Positions 15,666-23,936 of a DNA stretch of 64,000 nt are shown here, piece by piece. Position numbers and translations under genes: made by a program. Source of the DNA: Bacteroidota bacterium (GTDB lineage: Bacteria; Bacteroidota; Bacteroidia; UKL13-3). The notes below the pieces were generated by a model that saw only the letters and a list, made by a program, of their open reading frames with translations, was not told the origin of the DNA and did not search any database. Positions within the stretch are counted from its first letter, which is position 1; each line of letters starts with the position of its first letter. The stretch covers positions 62,001 through 126,000 of the forward strand of contig JAAFJM010000008.1 of assembly GCA_013298895.1 (NCBI GenBank), written 5' to 3'.

Positions 15666-16688
15666 TTAATTAACTACCCAAGTTTCGTTACCTGCTATCA
15701 GTTTATCTAAATCGCCCAAGCCTTTAGCCATTGCTGCATCCATTTGATTATTGAACAATTCGTCAAAAGTATTTTTGTTTGAATTAACATAAAATACGCC
15801 AAACGGACGTGGTTTATGGTCAGGATGAGTTGGATCATCGTAAAAGCGTGAAAGAATGGTGGCTTTTACTAAATCTGTTTCATCGTGAATCCATAAATCG
15901 TTGGCGGAAACATCAGCTAAATTTACAATGATTGGTTTAAAACCATCAAGCATAATTCCTTTATCATCGTTAGCGCCAAAAATTAATGGTTTCCCATTTT
16001 CCATTAGCAATATATTTTCTTTTTTGCTTCCTTTTTCAGTATAAACCTCAAAGGCACCATCGTTAAATACATTACAGTTTTGGTAAATTTCTACCATGGA
16101 AGTTCCTTTATGTTCGTAACCTCTTTTTATAACTGCTTGTTGGTGTTTTGGATCTCTATCTAACGTACGAGCTACAAAAGTAGCATCAGCACCTAATGCC
16201 AAAGCAATGGGGTTAAACGGATAATCAACACTGCCTATTGGAGACGATTTGGTAACTTTACCTTGCTCGCTAGTTGGCGAATATTGACCTTTTGTTAATC
16301 CGTAAATTTGATTGTTAAATAACAACACATTTACATCTGGATTTCTACGCAACATATGTATGAAATGGTTTCCACCAATACTCATTGAATCACCATCGCC
16401 AGTTATAATCCAAACTGATAGTTCAGGGCGAGTAGCTTTTAAGCCAGTAGCAATTGCAGTAGCTCTTCCATGAATACTGTGCATACCAAAAGTATCCATG
16501 TAATATGGAAAACGGCTTGAACAACCAATTCCTGAAATAAATACAAACTCTTCTTTTGGTCTGCCTAAATCAGGCAATACCGTTTGTACTTGTTTTAATA
16601 TACTATAATCGCCACAACCAGGGCACCAGCGCACTTCTTGGTCTGAAGCAAAATCTTTTGATGTCAATTTTTCTACAACTTCGTTCAT
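15666..16688 (-). CDS. korB: 2-oxoacid:ferredoxin oxidoreductase, beta subunit
   Basis: A 340-residue thiamine-diphosphate subunit. The WCPGCGDYSIL motif near residue 21 supplies Cys ligands, SGIGCSSRFPYY follows, and the TPP/Mg motif GDGDSMSIGGNHFIH lies at about 97-111 with NNQIYGLTKGQYSPTS after it. Together with the alpha-gamma fusion KorA this oxidatively decarboxylates a 2-oxoacid (2-oxoglutarate is usual) to the acyl-CoA, reducing ferredoxin. It lies downstream of korA, separated by an unusual 450-base insert containing a broken four-helix-bundle gene. Confidence 0.9.
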   Translation of the reverse strand: MNEVVEKLTSKDFASDQEVRWCPGCGDYSILKQVQTVLPDLGRPKEEFVFISGIGCSSRFPYYMDTFGMHSIHGRATAIATGLKATRPELSVWIITGDGDSMSIGGNHFIHMLRRNPDVNVLLFNNQIYGLTKGQYSPTSEQGKVTKSSPIGSVDYPFNPIALALGADATFVARTLDRDPKHQQAVIKRGYEHKGTSMVEIYQNCNVFNDGAFEVYTEKGSKKENILLMENGKPLIFGANDDKGIMLDGFKPIIVNLADVSANDLWIHDETDLVKATILSRFYDDPTHPDHKPRPFGVFYVNSNKNTFDELFNNQMDAAMAKGLGDLDKLIAGNETWVVN

Positions 16689-16691
16689 AAT

Positions 16692-16730
16692 TTTTTCAAT
16701 TTTGAATTTTGAATATTGGATGTTGAATGC
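16692..16730. repeat. Left copy of a degenerate 'TTGAATTTTGAATATTGGATG' type repeat
   Basis: Stuttering TTTTGAATATTGGATGTTGAATG-like sequence just upstream of korB and just downstream of the broken four-helix-bundle gene. The same text in inverted orientation lies at 17099-17136, so the broken gene is bracketed by inverted copies. Further copies occur at 21068-21098 and 50580-50640. Confidence 0.6.
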
Positions 16731-17098
16731 TCAATATCCTGTTTGTTTGTTATTTTGTTGTGATGTTTTTACAATAGCAGTTACGATATTTATAATCTCA
16801 TCAATTTCTTTGATATATTTATCTAAGTTTATTTGAACCAATTGACTTTTATTTAAGAGCATTAACCAATATTTTGTTTCTCTTGCTTCTTTTGACGCAA
16901 TAGACATTTTATGAATAAAGTCTGCTTTGCTTTGAGCTGCAGTAGCTTCATTAATATTAGCACCTATACAATTCCACTTCTTAATAATTGTTTTGAAATA
17001 ATAAACTCATTATTAGATTTTAAATATTTAAAAAGTTCGATAATAGAAATGGCAAACGAGAAACTTTTTTCTAAGATTAAATTTTCTTTTTTTTCCAT
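16731..17098 (-). pseudogene. Four-helix bundle (23S rRNA intervening-sequence type) protein, frameshifted
   Basis: From ATG 17098 the frame reads MEKKENLILEKSF and SKQLLRSGI then hits TAG; one added base restores IGANINEATAAQSKADFIHK, KEARETKYWLMLL and a natural stop at 16731. This is the IVS/four-helix-bundle family, about 122 residues when joined. Members are often found in intervening sequences or as short inserted genes. The total length of 368 bases is one short of a whole frame, matching a single-base deletion near 16960. It sits between korA and korB, bracketed by inverted repeat text. Confidence 0.82.
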
Positions 17099-17136
17099 TA
17101 TATCAATTCAAAATTCAACATCCAAAATCCAACATT
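17099..17136. repeat. Right, inverted copy of the degenerate repeat
   Basis: Contains TTCAAAATTCAACATCCAAAATCCAACATTT, the reverse complement type of the tract at 16692-16730. It lies immediately after the korA stop and before the start of the broken four-helix-bundle gene, so the pair may mark the limits of an inserted unit. Confidence 0.6.
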
Positions 17137-17139
17137 TAT

Positions 17140-18990
17140 TTACGCTAGTATCTCCTTAATTTTATTAACTACTTCGGTACTCATAAATGGTAATCCTTGA
17201 ATTTTATTGTAAGGAATTGCATCTATAAAATACTTATCTCTAATTATTTTTACCAATTGACCGTTATTTAACTCAGGCACAACAACTGTTTTAAATCCTT
17301 TTAAAATTTCGCCTAAGTTTTTAGGGAATGGATTGATATAACGTAAATGTGCATGCGATACATTTAAACCTTCACCGCGTAAAATAGCAGTTGCAGTTTT
17401 TAACGCACCATATGTTCCACCCCAACCAAGAATCAATAAATCGCCAGTTTCTGGTCCATTATCCATGGTTTGCAATGGAATATAATCAGCTACTCTATCT
17501 ACTTTTTCTTGACGTAAAAGTACCATTTGCTCGTGGTTATTTGGATCGTAACTGATATTACCAGTTACATTTTGTTTTTCCAAACCACCTATTCTATGCT
17601 CTAAACCTTTGGTTCCTGGTAATGCCCACGGACGTGATAATTTTTCATCGCGTAAGTAAGGCATAAATTTATCGTCATTATTTCCTCTTTCTGGAGCAAA
17701 CTCTACTTTGATATCTTGCAAATCTTTTGTTTGTGGGAATAACCATGGTTCAGAACCATTGGCTATATAACCATCGCTTAAAAAGAAAACAGGAATCATG
17801 TGTTCCAATGCTATTCTACATGCTTCGTAAGCCATGTTAAAGCAATCAACAGGCGATTGCGCAGCTAAAATAACTACAGGACATTCGCCATTTCTACCAA
17901 AATAAGCTTGCATTAAATCTGCTTGCTCGGTTTTTGTTGGTAAACCTGTGCTTGGTCCAGCTCGTTGAACATTTACAATTACTAATGGTAACTCAAGCAT
18001 GGTAGCCAAACCAATTGCTTCTCCTTTTAACGCAATTCCAGGACCCGAAGAACCAGTAATAGCAAGGTTTCCACCAAACGAAGCTCCAATTGAAGAACAA
18101 ATAGCTGCTATTTCATCTTCAGCTTGGAATGTTTTGATATTGAAGTTTTTATGACGCGATAATTCGTGTAAAATATCTGATGCAGGTGTAATAGGGTAGG
18201 TGCCATAAAATAATGGCAAACCTGATTTTACAGAAGCCGAAACTAAACCTAAAGCTGCTGCTTGATTACCCATAATACTGCGGTAAACACCAGGATTCAT
18301 TTTAGCAGGAGCAACAGTATAGCGGTTTGCAAACATTTCAGTTGTTTCGCCATAACTCCAGCCAGCTTGTAAAACTTTTAAGTTAGCAGTCATTACAGCT
18401 TCATTCTTTTTGAATTTTGATTTAATAAATTCAATTGAACTATCCATGCTTCTGTGGTACATCCAATAAATTAAACCCAATACAAACATATTTTTGCAAC
18501 GGTCAATTTCTTTGGTACCTAAACCACTATCAGCCAAGGCTGCGCGAGTAATTTTAGTTACATCAATTACTTTTAAATCGTATTCAGCAAGTGAGCCATC
18601 GGTTAATGGATTTTGATCTTCGGGCACATTAGCTAAACGCATGTTTTTTGAATCAAAACCATCAGAATTAGCAATAATAACGCCACCTTTAATCAAACCT
18701 TTTAAGTTTGCTTTTAAAGCTGCCACGTTCATTACCACTAATACATCGCTCATGTCGCCAGGAGTATTAATTTTGGTAGAACCAAAGTGTATTTGAAAGC
18801 CAGAAACACCGGCAAGTGTTCCTATTGGGGCGCGAATTTCGGCCGGAAAATCAGGAAAAGTAGCCAAATCGTTTCCGAATAAAGCGGCAGCATTTGTAAA
18901 CTGGGTACCGGTTAACTGCATACCATCACCGCTATCGCCTGCAAAGCGAATAACTACCGATTCTAATTCTTTATCAACTGATGAACTCAT
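17140..18990 (-). CDS. korA: 2-oxoacid:ferredoxin oxidoreductase, alpha-gamma fusion
   Basis: A 616-residue fusion. The gamma-type domain (residues ~8-190) begins [17 protein letters not shown]; the alpha pyrimidine-binding domain (~235-430) carries [34 protein letters not shown] and [15 protein letters not shown]-like blocks; the C-terminal domain II starts around [19 protein letters not shown]. It partners KorB to convert a 2-oxoacid plus CoA to acyl-CoA with ferredoxin reduction. Upstream gene of the pair. Divergent from gldE with a 174-base intergenic region. Confidence 0.9.
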   Translation of the reverse strand: MSSSVDKELESVVIRFAGDSGDGMQLTGTQFTNAAALFGNDLATFPDFPAEIRAPIGTLAGVSGFQIHFGSTKINTPGDMSDVLVVMNVAALKANLKGLIKGGVIIANSDGFDSKNMRLANVPEDQNPLTDGSLAEYDLKVIDVTKITRAALADSGLGTKEIDRCKNMFVLGLIYWMYHRSMDSSIEFIKSKFKKNEAVMTANLKVLQAGWSYGETTEMFANRYTVAPAKMNPGVYRSIMGNQAAALGLVSASVKSGLPLFYGTYPITPASDILHELSRHKNFNIKTFQAEDEIAAICSSIGASFGGNLAITGSSGPGIALKGEAIGLATMLELPLVIVNVQRAGPSTGLPTKTEQADLMQAYFGRNGECPVVILAAQSPVDCFNMAYEACRIALEHMIPVFFLSDGYIANGSEPWLFPQTKDLQDIKVEFAPERGNNDDKFMPYLRDEKLSRPWALPGTKGLEHRIGGLEKQNVTGNISYDPNNHEQMVLLRQEKVDRVADYIPLQTMDNGPETGDLLILGWGGTYGALKTATAILRGEGLNVSHAHLRYINPFPKNLGEILKGFKTVVVPELNNGQLVKIIRDKYFIDAIPYNKIQGLPFMSTEVVNKIKEILA

Positions 18991-19106
18991 GAATTATTTT
19001 TTTTAAAAATCTGCTCCAAAAATAATTAAACAATTTATATTATTTAGCATTTGGAAATTTAATAAACTAACAGTTGTTAGGAAATTTAGTTTTACTTGCC
19101 TAATTA

Positions 19107-19141
19107 TTGCTTATTTAGGAATAAAATTTTATTTATACTTG
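19107..19141 (+). promoter_or_regulatory. Candidate promoter for gldE-gldD
   Basis: TTG at 19107-19109 and TATACTTG at 19134-19141 (one mismatch to TAnnTTTG) with 24 bases between, at the upper end of the normal spacing. The ATG of gldE is 23 bases further on. Confidence 0.4.
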
Positions 19142-19164
19142 CAAACAAAAATAAACCTACATAA

Positions 19165-20496
19165 ATGGAACCCCCGCTTAATTTACAATTTGTAATATTA
19201 TCATACATTAACGCTAACTTACAATCGTCTGACTGGCCTGCTATCATTGGCTGTGTTATAGCTATTGTAATTTTTATATTATTATCTGCTTTATTTTCTG
19301 GCTCTGAAAACGCCTTATTTTCATTAAATAAATCTCAAGTAGAAGAACTTACTGATAACGAATCGGCCACAGCTAAGGCCATTACTTTTTTAATCAGCAA
19401 CCCCAAAAAGTTATTAGCCACTATTTTAATTGGCAATACATTTATAAATGTGGCCATGGTAATGGTTTCTACGGTTTTGCTTACTACTATTTTCGACTTT
19501 GAACACAATCCTGTATTTGGATTTTTAATAGAGGTGGTTTTTGTAACTTTTATGATTGTATTGTTTGGCGAAGTAATACCTAAAATATACGCTGTTCAAA
19601 ATAATTCAAAAGTATCGGCTTGGGTTGCAGTTTTTATGTTTTACATGTATAAATTGTTTAGACCATTGGTTTTTGTGCTCGAAAATTCAACTTCTATCAT
19701 TGACAAACGAGTTACCAAACGTGGACATATTTTAAGTGTTGATGAACTAAGCCACGCTATTGATATTACAACCGAAAGCGATGCTCCAAAACAAGAGAAA
19801 TCAATTTTGAAAGGAATTGTAAATTTTGTGAATACCAATGTAACTGAAATTATGTGCCAAAGGCCTGATATTTCGGCTATTGATATTGAAACTAACTTTA
19901 CTGAATTGCTTCAATTAATTGATGAATTAGGATATTCGCGTATACCAGTTTACCAAGACAGTTTAGACGAAATAAAAGGCATTTTATCTATCAAAGATAT
20001 TTTACCTCATATTCACCAATCTGCCGATTTTAAATGGCAAGAGTTAGCTCGTCCGGCATTTTATGTTCCTGAATCTAAAAAAATTGATGATTTGCTAAAA
20101 GATTTTCAAAATAAACGCACTCACATGGCCATTGTGGTAGATGAGTTTGGCGGAACCAGCGGTTTAGTTACCATGGAAGATATTTTGGAAGAAGTATTTG
20201 GCGAAATTAATGACGAATTTGACGAGGATGAAATTTATTACAGCAAATTAGATGAAAACACCTTTGTTTTTGAAGCCAAAATGCTTATAAACGATGCTTG
20301 CAAATACATGGAGTTAGAGCTTGATATTTTTGATGATGTGCGCAATGAAGCCGATACTTTGGCGGGTTTAATTTTGGAATTAAATGGCAATATGCCTAAA
20401 CAGAACCAAGAAATTAAATACCATCCCCTAACTTTTAAAATTGAAGCAGTGGATAAACGCAGAATAAAAAGAATAAAAGTTATTATTGAAAGATAA
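19165..20496 (+). CDS. gldE: Gliding motility-associated protein GldE (CNNM/CBS/CorC family)
   Basis: A 443-residue membrane protein. N-terminal CNNM/DUF21 domain with helices at about residues 25-55, 85-105 and 118-160 (ALFSGSENALFSLNKSQ is the family hallmark), a CBS pair (VTEIMCQRPDISAID; MAIVVDEFGGTSGLVTMED) and a C-terminal CorC_HlyC domain. The family includes Mg/Co efflux proteins. GldE identity rests on the gene directly downstream being gldD, which it overlaps by one base (TAATG). In gliding flavobacteria this pair is required for, or enhances, gliding; the ssb gene that usually precedes it is not here. Confidence 0.87.
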   Translation: MEPPLNLQFVILSYINANLQSSDWPAIIGCVIAIVIFILLSALFSGSENALFSLNKSQVEELTDNESATAKAITFLISNPKKLLATILIGNTFINVAMVMVSTVLLTTIFDFEHNPVFGFLIEVVFVTFMIVLFGEVIPKIYAVQNNSKVSAWVAVFMFYMYKLFRPLVFVLENSTSIIDKRVTKRGHILSVDELSHAIDITTESDAPKQEKSILKGIVNFVNTNVTEIMCQRPDISAIDIETNFTELLQLIDELGYSRIPVYQDSLDEIKGILSIKDILPHIHQSADFKWQELARPAFYVPESKKIDDLLKDFQNKRTHMAIVVDEFGGTSGLVTMEDILEEVFGEINDEFDEDEIYYSKLDENTFVFEAKMLINDACKYMELELDIFDDVRNEADTLAGLILELNGNMPKQNQEIKYHPLTFKIEAVDKRRIKRIKVIIER

Positions 20497-21062
20497 TGAA
20501 TAAAGTTATTTTTATAATAGGCATTTTAATTTTTGCAGCTTGTAGCGAAGAAGTTACAGTGCCAAAACCACGTGGATTTCAGCGAATTGATTTTCCTGCA
20601 AAAAAATATTACCGTTCTCAAAATCCGTGCAATTATAGCATGGATGTACCTGAATATGCTACTGTAGAATTAGATAGATACCCAAGTGCAGAGCCTTGCT
20701 GGTACAATATTCAGTATAAACCATTTAATGCTACTTTGCATTTGAGTTATAAGTCAATTGCTAACCGTGATACGCTTTTTAAATTATTGAACGATAGTAG
20801 AACAATGGTTTATAAACACACCATGAAAGCTGACGAAATTTTTGAAAACTATATTTCGAAACCAGGTAAAAGTGGTATTTTTTATGAATTAGATGGCAGC
20901 ACTGCCACTAATGCCCAGTTTTTTATTACTGATAGCATTCACCATTTTTTAAGAGGCTCCTTATATTTTAATGCAGCTACTGACCAAGATTCGATAGCAC
21001 CTGTATTAGCATTTTTGAAAAAAGATATGCTGAGGTTAATTGAAACATTGGAGTGGAAGTAA
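20496..21062 (+). CDS. gldD: Gliding motility lipoprotein GldD
   Basis: A 188-residue lipoprotein: signal FIIGILIFAAC with lipid-acceptor Cys16, then the family blocks PKPRGFQRIDFPAKKYY, CNYSMDVPEYATVELD, PCWYNIQYKPFNATLHLSYK. GldD is an outer-membrane-associated lipoprotein needed for gliding and for type IX secretion-linked functions in Flavobacterium johnsoniae. Translational coupling to gldE supports both assignments. Gliding in this organism is not proven by these two genes alone, since non-gliding Bacteroidota also keep parts of the set. Confidence 0.9.
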   Translation: MNKVIFIIGILIFAACSEEVTVPKPRGFQRIDFPAKKYYRSQNPCNYSMDVPEYATVELDRYPSAEPCWYNIQYKPFNATLHLSYKSIANRDTLFKLLNDSRTMVYKHTMKADEIFENYISKPGKSGIFYELDGSTATNAQFFITDSIHHFLRGSLYFNAATDQDSIAPVLAFLKKDMLRLIETLEWK

Positions 21063-21067
21063 TATAA

Positions 21068-21164
21068 ATTATGAATTTTGAATGCTGAATGTTGAATTAA
21101 AAAATTACTAACATAGAAAACAACTTCGAACTAACAAACTATAAACTTATAAACTAAAAACTAA
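21068..21164. repeat. Degenerate intergenic repeat tract
   Basis: Contains GAATTTTGAATGCTGAATGTTGAATT, the same text family as 16692-16730 and (inverted) 50580-50640, then stuttering 'aactaacaaactataaacttataaactaaaaactaat'. No coding potential. It lies between gldD and the RidA gene. Confidence 0.5.
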
Positions 21165-21165
21165 T

Positions 21166-21579
21166 ATGGCAGATATACATTCATCAAAAGCACCAGAACC
21201 AGTAGGTTTATATCCTCATGCTAAACGTGTAGGAAATTTATTATTTCTTTCAGGCGTTGGTCCTAGAGAAAAAGGCACCAAAAAAATTCCGGGAGTAGAG
21301 TTAGACGATAATGGCAATATAACTAGTTACGATATAGCCACACAATGCCATTCGGTATTTCAAAACATAAAATATATTCTGGAAGACGCGGGAAGTAGTT
21401 GGGATAAAATAGTTGATGTAACAGTTTTTTTAACCAATATGAAAGATGATTTCAAAACATACAATCAACTTTGGGCGGAGTATTTTAAAGATAATCAACC
21501 ATGCAGAACCACCATTCAAATTATATGTTTACCAACTCCTATTGCCATTGAATTAAAGGTGATAGCTACTATTGATTAA
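21166..21579 (+). CDS. RidA family (enamine/imine deaminase) protein
   Basis: A 137-residue Rid-fold protein. KRVGNLLFLSGVGPRE near residue 20 and the C-terminal CRTTIQIICLPTPIAIELKVIA block with the Arg that anchors the substrate carboxylate (Arg in CRTT) are present. RidA hydrolyses reactive 2-aminoacrylate-type enamines; the longer loop here (KIPGVELDDNGNI) is like the subgroup named 2-aminomuconate deaminase. No other kynurenine-degradation genes are near, so the exact substrate is open. Followed after 12 bases by dihydroorotase. Confidence 0.85.
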   Translation: MADIHSSKAPEPVGLYPHAKRVGNLLFLSGVGPREKGTKKIPGVELDDNGNITSYDIATQCHSVFQNIKYILEDAGSSWDKIVDVTVFLTNMKDDFKTYNQLWAEYFKDNQPCRTTIQIICLPTPIAIELKVIATID

Positions 21580-21591
21580 TAAATTTTTTTT

Positions 21592-22929
21592 ATGCAAACA
21601 ATTCTTATACGCAATGCTACGTTAGTAAATGAAGGTAAAATTTTTGGTGCTGATGTATTGATAAAAAATGGGTTTATTGAAAAAATAGATACCAATGCCA
21701 TTGCAATGTCAGCTGATGTAGTGATAGATGCAACGGGTAAATATTTAATGCCTGGTGTAATTGACGATCAAGTTCATTTTAGAGAGCCTGGTTTAACCCA
21801 TAAAGGCGAACTTTATACCGAAGCAAAAGCAGCAGTAGCCGGTGGGTGTACCACTTATATGGAAATGCCAAATACCGTTCCAAGTGCTACTAATTACGAA
21901 TTATTAGAGCAAAAATACACGCGCGCAGCCGAGGTTTCATTGGCTAATTACTCCTTTTACATGGGTACTACCAATACTAATTTAGAAGAATTACTAAAAG
22001 TAGATGAAACCAATGTTTGTGGGGTAAAAATATTTATGGGAAGCAGTACAGGTGATATGTTGGTAGATGATCCTATTGCATTGGAAAATATTTTTAGCCA
22101 AGTAAAAACATTGATTGCAACGCATTGTGAATACGATCCATTGGTGAAAGAAAACACGGCAAAGTTTAAAGCTGAGTTTCGCAATAATTTAACGGCAAAA
22201 CAGCATCCATTAATCAGGAGCAGAGAAGCGTGTTATTTATCATCGAGTTTTGCGGTGCAATTGGCAAAGAAACACAATACGCGTTTACATATTTTACACA
22301 TTAGTACCAAAGAAGAATTAGATTTATTTGAAAACAATAAACCTTTAAACGAAAAACGAATTACAGCTGAGGCTTGTGTACATCATTTATGGTTTAGCGA
22401 TGCCGATTATGAAACCAAAGGAAACTACATAAAATGGAATCCTGCAGTTAAAACTGCTGAAGATAGAGATGCTATTTGGAAAGCGGTGAATGATGGCAGA
22501 ATTGATGTTATAGCTACCGACCATGCGCCACATACCATTGCCGAAAAAGAACAAGATTATATAAATGCCCCAAGTGGTGGTCCTTTAATTCAGCATAGTT
22601 TGCAAGCCATGATTGAATGCAGTTTACAAGGTAAAATTACTTTAGAAAATGTGGTCCAAAAAATGTGTCACAATCCAGCTATTTTGTTTGATATAGACAG
22701 ACGTGGATTTATACGTGAAGGCTTCTGGGCTGATTTGGTTTTGGTAGATATGAATAAACCTGAAACTGTAACCAAAGAAAACATTTTATACAAATGTGGT
22801 TGGAGTCCTTTTGAAGGATATACTTTTAAAACCAGTATTGATACCACCATTGTGAGCGGACATTTAACTTACCAAAATGGTATTTTTAATGAAACTAAAA
22901 AAGGTAATCGTTTACGATTTAATAGGTAA
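21592..22929 (+). CDS. pyrC: Dihydroorotase
   Basis: A 445-residue amidohydrolase-fold enzyme for the third step of pyrimidine synthesis (carbamoyl-aspartate to dihydroorotate). Visible blocks: MPGVIDDQVHFREPG near residue 54, EMPNTVPS, the FMGSSTGDMLVDD loop in place of the usual carboxylated-lysine region, ILHISTKEE, and ATDHAPHTIAEKE with the metal-binding Asp. The usual first HxH motif is Q-V-H here, a change I recall as common in Bacteroidota enzymes of this group. Allantoinase or hydantoinase relatives are alternatives, but the overall pattern suits dihydroorotase. Confidence 0.85.
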   Translation: MQTILIRNATLVNEGKIFGADVLIKNGFIEKIDTNAIAMSADVVIDATGKYLMPGVIDDQVHFREPGLTHKGELYTEAKAAVAGGCTTYMEMPNTVPSATNYELLEQKYTRAAEVSLANYSFYMGTTNTNLEELLKVDETNVCGVKIFMGSSTGDMLVDDPIALENIFSQVKTLIATHCEYDPLVKENTAKFKAEFRNNLTAKQHPLIRSREACYLSSSFAVQLAKKHNTRLHILHISTKEELDLFENNKPLNEKRITAEACVHHLWFSDADYETKGNYIKWNPAVKTAEDRDAIWKAVNDGRIDVIATDHAPHTIAEKEQDYINAPSGGPLIQHSLQAMIECSLQGKITLENVVQKMCHNPAILFDIDRRGFIREGFWADLVLVDMNKPETVTKENILYKCGWSPFEGYTFKTSIDTTIVSGHLTYQNGIFNETKKGNRLRFNR

Positions 22930-22935
22930 TTTATA

Positions 22936-22960
22936 AAAGGGAGTTTACTCCCTTTATACT
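22936..22960. terminator. Terminator between dihydroorotase and Crp-family gene
   Basis: Perfect 8-bp stem AAAGGGAG / CTCCCTTT with a TTTA loop at 22936-22955, then a T-rich tail. It lies seven bases after the dihydroorotase stop and touches the stop of the convergent regulator gene, so it can serve both. Confidence 0.72.
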
Positions 22961-23535
22961 TTTTTATTCAATTTGGCCCTAACCTTACTTAAAAACTCTG
23001 CTGAAATTCCTAAATAAGATGCAATATAGTGTTGGGCTACTCGCTGAGGAATGGTTGGGTATTTTTCAATAAACTCTAGATATTTTTCTTGCGCTGATTT
23101 CGAGATACTGCCTATTAATCTATTTTGGGTAGCACATAAATTACGTTGCACCATAATGCGAAATACGCGTTCAAATTTAGGTACCTTTTTAAGTAATTCT
23201 TCTTTGGTTTCGCGGTGCAAAAGTAAAATTTCACAATCTTCCAAAGTTTCAATAAATACTCTACTTGGCGTTTGTTCATGGAAACTAGCCATATCGCTTG
23301 CCCACCAATTTTCAATGCCAAATTGCATGGTAACTTCAAAACCATTTTCATTAATATAATAAGTTCTAATACATCCTTTAATTATAAATGCTTCAAAGTT
23401 ACAAATTTCACCTTCGTGCAATAAAATGGTTTTTTTAGGCACTGATTTGTGCTCCAATAATTGGTTAAAAATGACTAATTCTTGTGATGAAAAGTTGGCA
23501 AGTTTGGATACCTGAGCGTTTATTTGTTCAAACAT
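22954..23535 (-). CDS. Crp/Fnr family transcriptional regulator
   Basis: A 193-residue protein: cyclic-nucleotide-binding-type beta barrel (KTILLHEGEICNFEAFIIKG at residues ~34-53; TMQFGIENWWASDMASF), a long helix, and a C-terminal helix-turn-helix (RVAQHYIASYLGISAEFLSKVRAKL). It lacks the Fnr cysteine cluster. This short single-domain form is widespread in Bacteroidota and its ligand is generally unknown. A GNAT gene lies just downstream of its far end in the same direction, upstream in transcription order. Confidence 0.85.
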   Translation of the reverse strand: MFEQINAQVSKLANFSSQELVIFNQLLEHKSVPKKTILLHEGEICNFEAFIIKGCIRTYYINENGFEVTMQFGIENWWASDMASFHEQTPSRVFIETLEDCEILLLHRETKEELLKKVPKFERVFRIMVQRNLCATQNRLIGSISKSAQEKYLEFIEKYPTIPQRVAQHYIASYLGISAEFLSKVRAKLNKKV

Positions 23536-23552
23536 AAACTTCTGATAATAAA

Positions 23553-23834
23553 TTAAAATAATACCTCTGAGTACTCAGGAGTTTTATCAAAAACATTTTT
23601 AGCATATGGGCATAAAGGCAATATTTTGTAATGAGCTTCTTTTGCAAAATCAACAGCAGCCTTTACCAAAATTTTTCCTAGGCCTTTTCCTTCTTGATTT
23701 ATTGCTACCTCAGTATGGTCTATTATAAATTTATTGGGGCCAGCAAAAACATACTCTAAAACTGCAATTTTTTTGCTATTTTCTAAAATATAAAATTCAC
23801 CTTTTTTATCGTTGTATTCGTTCTCTACTTGCAT
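23553..23834 (-). CDS. Small GNAT family N-acetyltransferase (YjdJ-like)
   Basis: A 93-residue single-domain acetyltransferase. The acetyl-CoA pyrophosphate-binding loop EGKGLGKILVKAAVDFA (Q/RxxGxG type) is at residues ~48-64 and the C-terminal LCPYAKNVFDKTPEY block is typical of the YjdJ/Gtn10-like small GNATs. The substrate is unknown. It precedes the Crp-family gene by 17 bases in the same direction, so the two are probably co-transcribed. Confidence 0.83.
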   Translation of the reverse strand: MQVENEYNDKKGEFYILENSKKIAVLEYVFAGPNKFIIDHTEVAINQEGKGLGKILVKAAVDFAKEAHYKILPLCPYAKNVFDKTPEYSEVLF

Positions 23835-23883
23835 TTAATGTAAAGTTTATCCAAAGCAAATAAACTTAATTATAGGCATAAAA

Positions 23884-23916
23884 AAAACTCCTTTTAATTG
23901 AATAAAAGGAGTTTTA
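23884..23916. terminator. Terminator after first LruC gene
   Basis: Stem AAACTCCTTTT / AAAAGGAGTTT around a 10-base loop with A and T runs on either side, directly downstream (minus strand) of the LruC gene ending at 23937. It shares its stem sequence with the terminator at 26121-26155 after the second copy, so terminator and gene were duplicated together. Confidence 0.75.
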
Positions 23917-23936
23917 CAAATTATTAATATTACGTA

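Noticed and set aside
16911-17159. 82-residue plus-strand frame between korB and korA
   Set aside because: It is the antisense of the broken four-helix-bundle gene.
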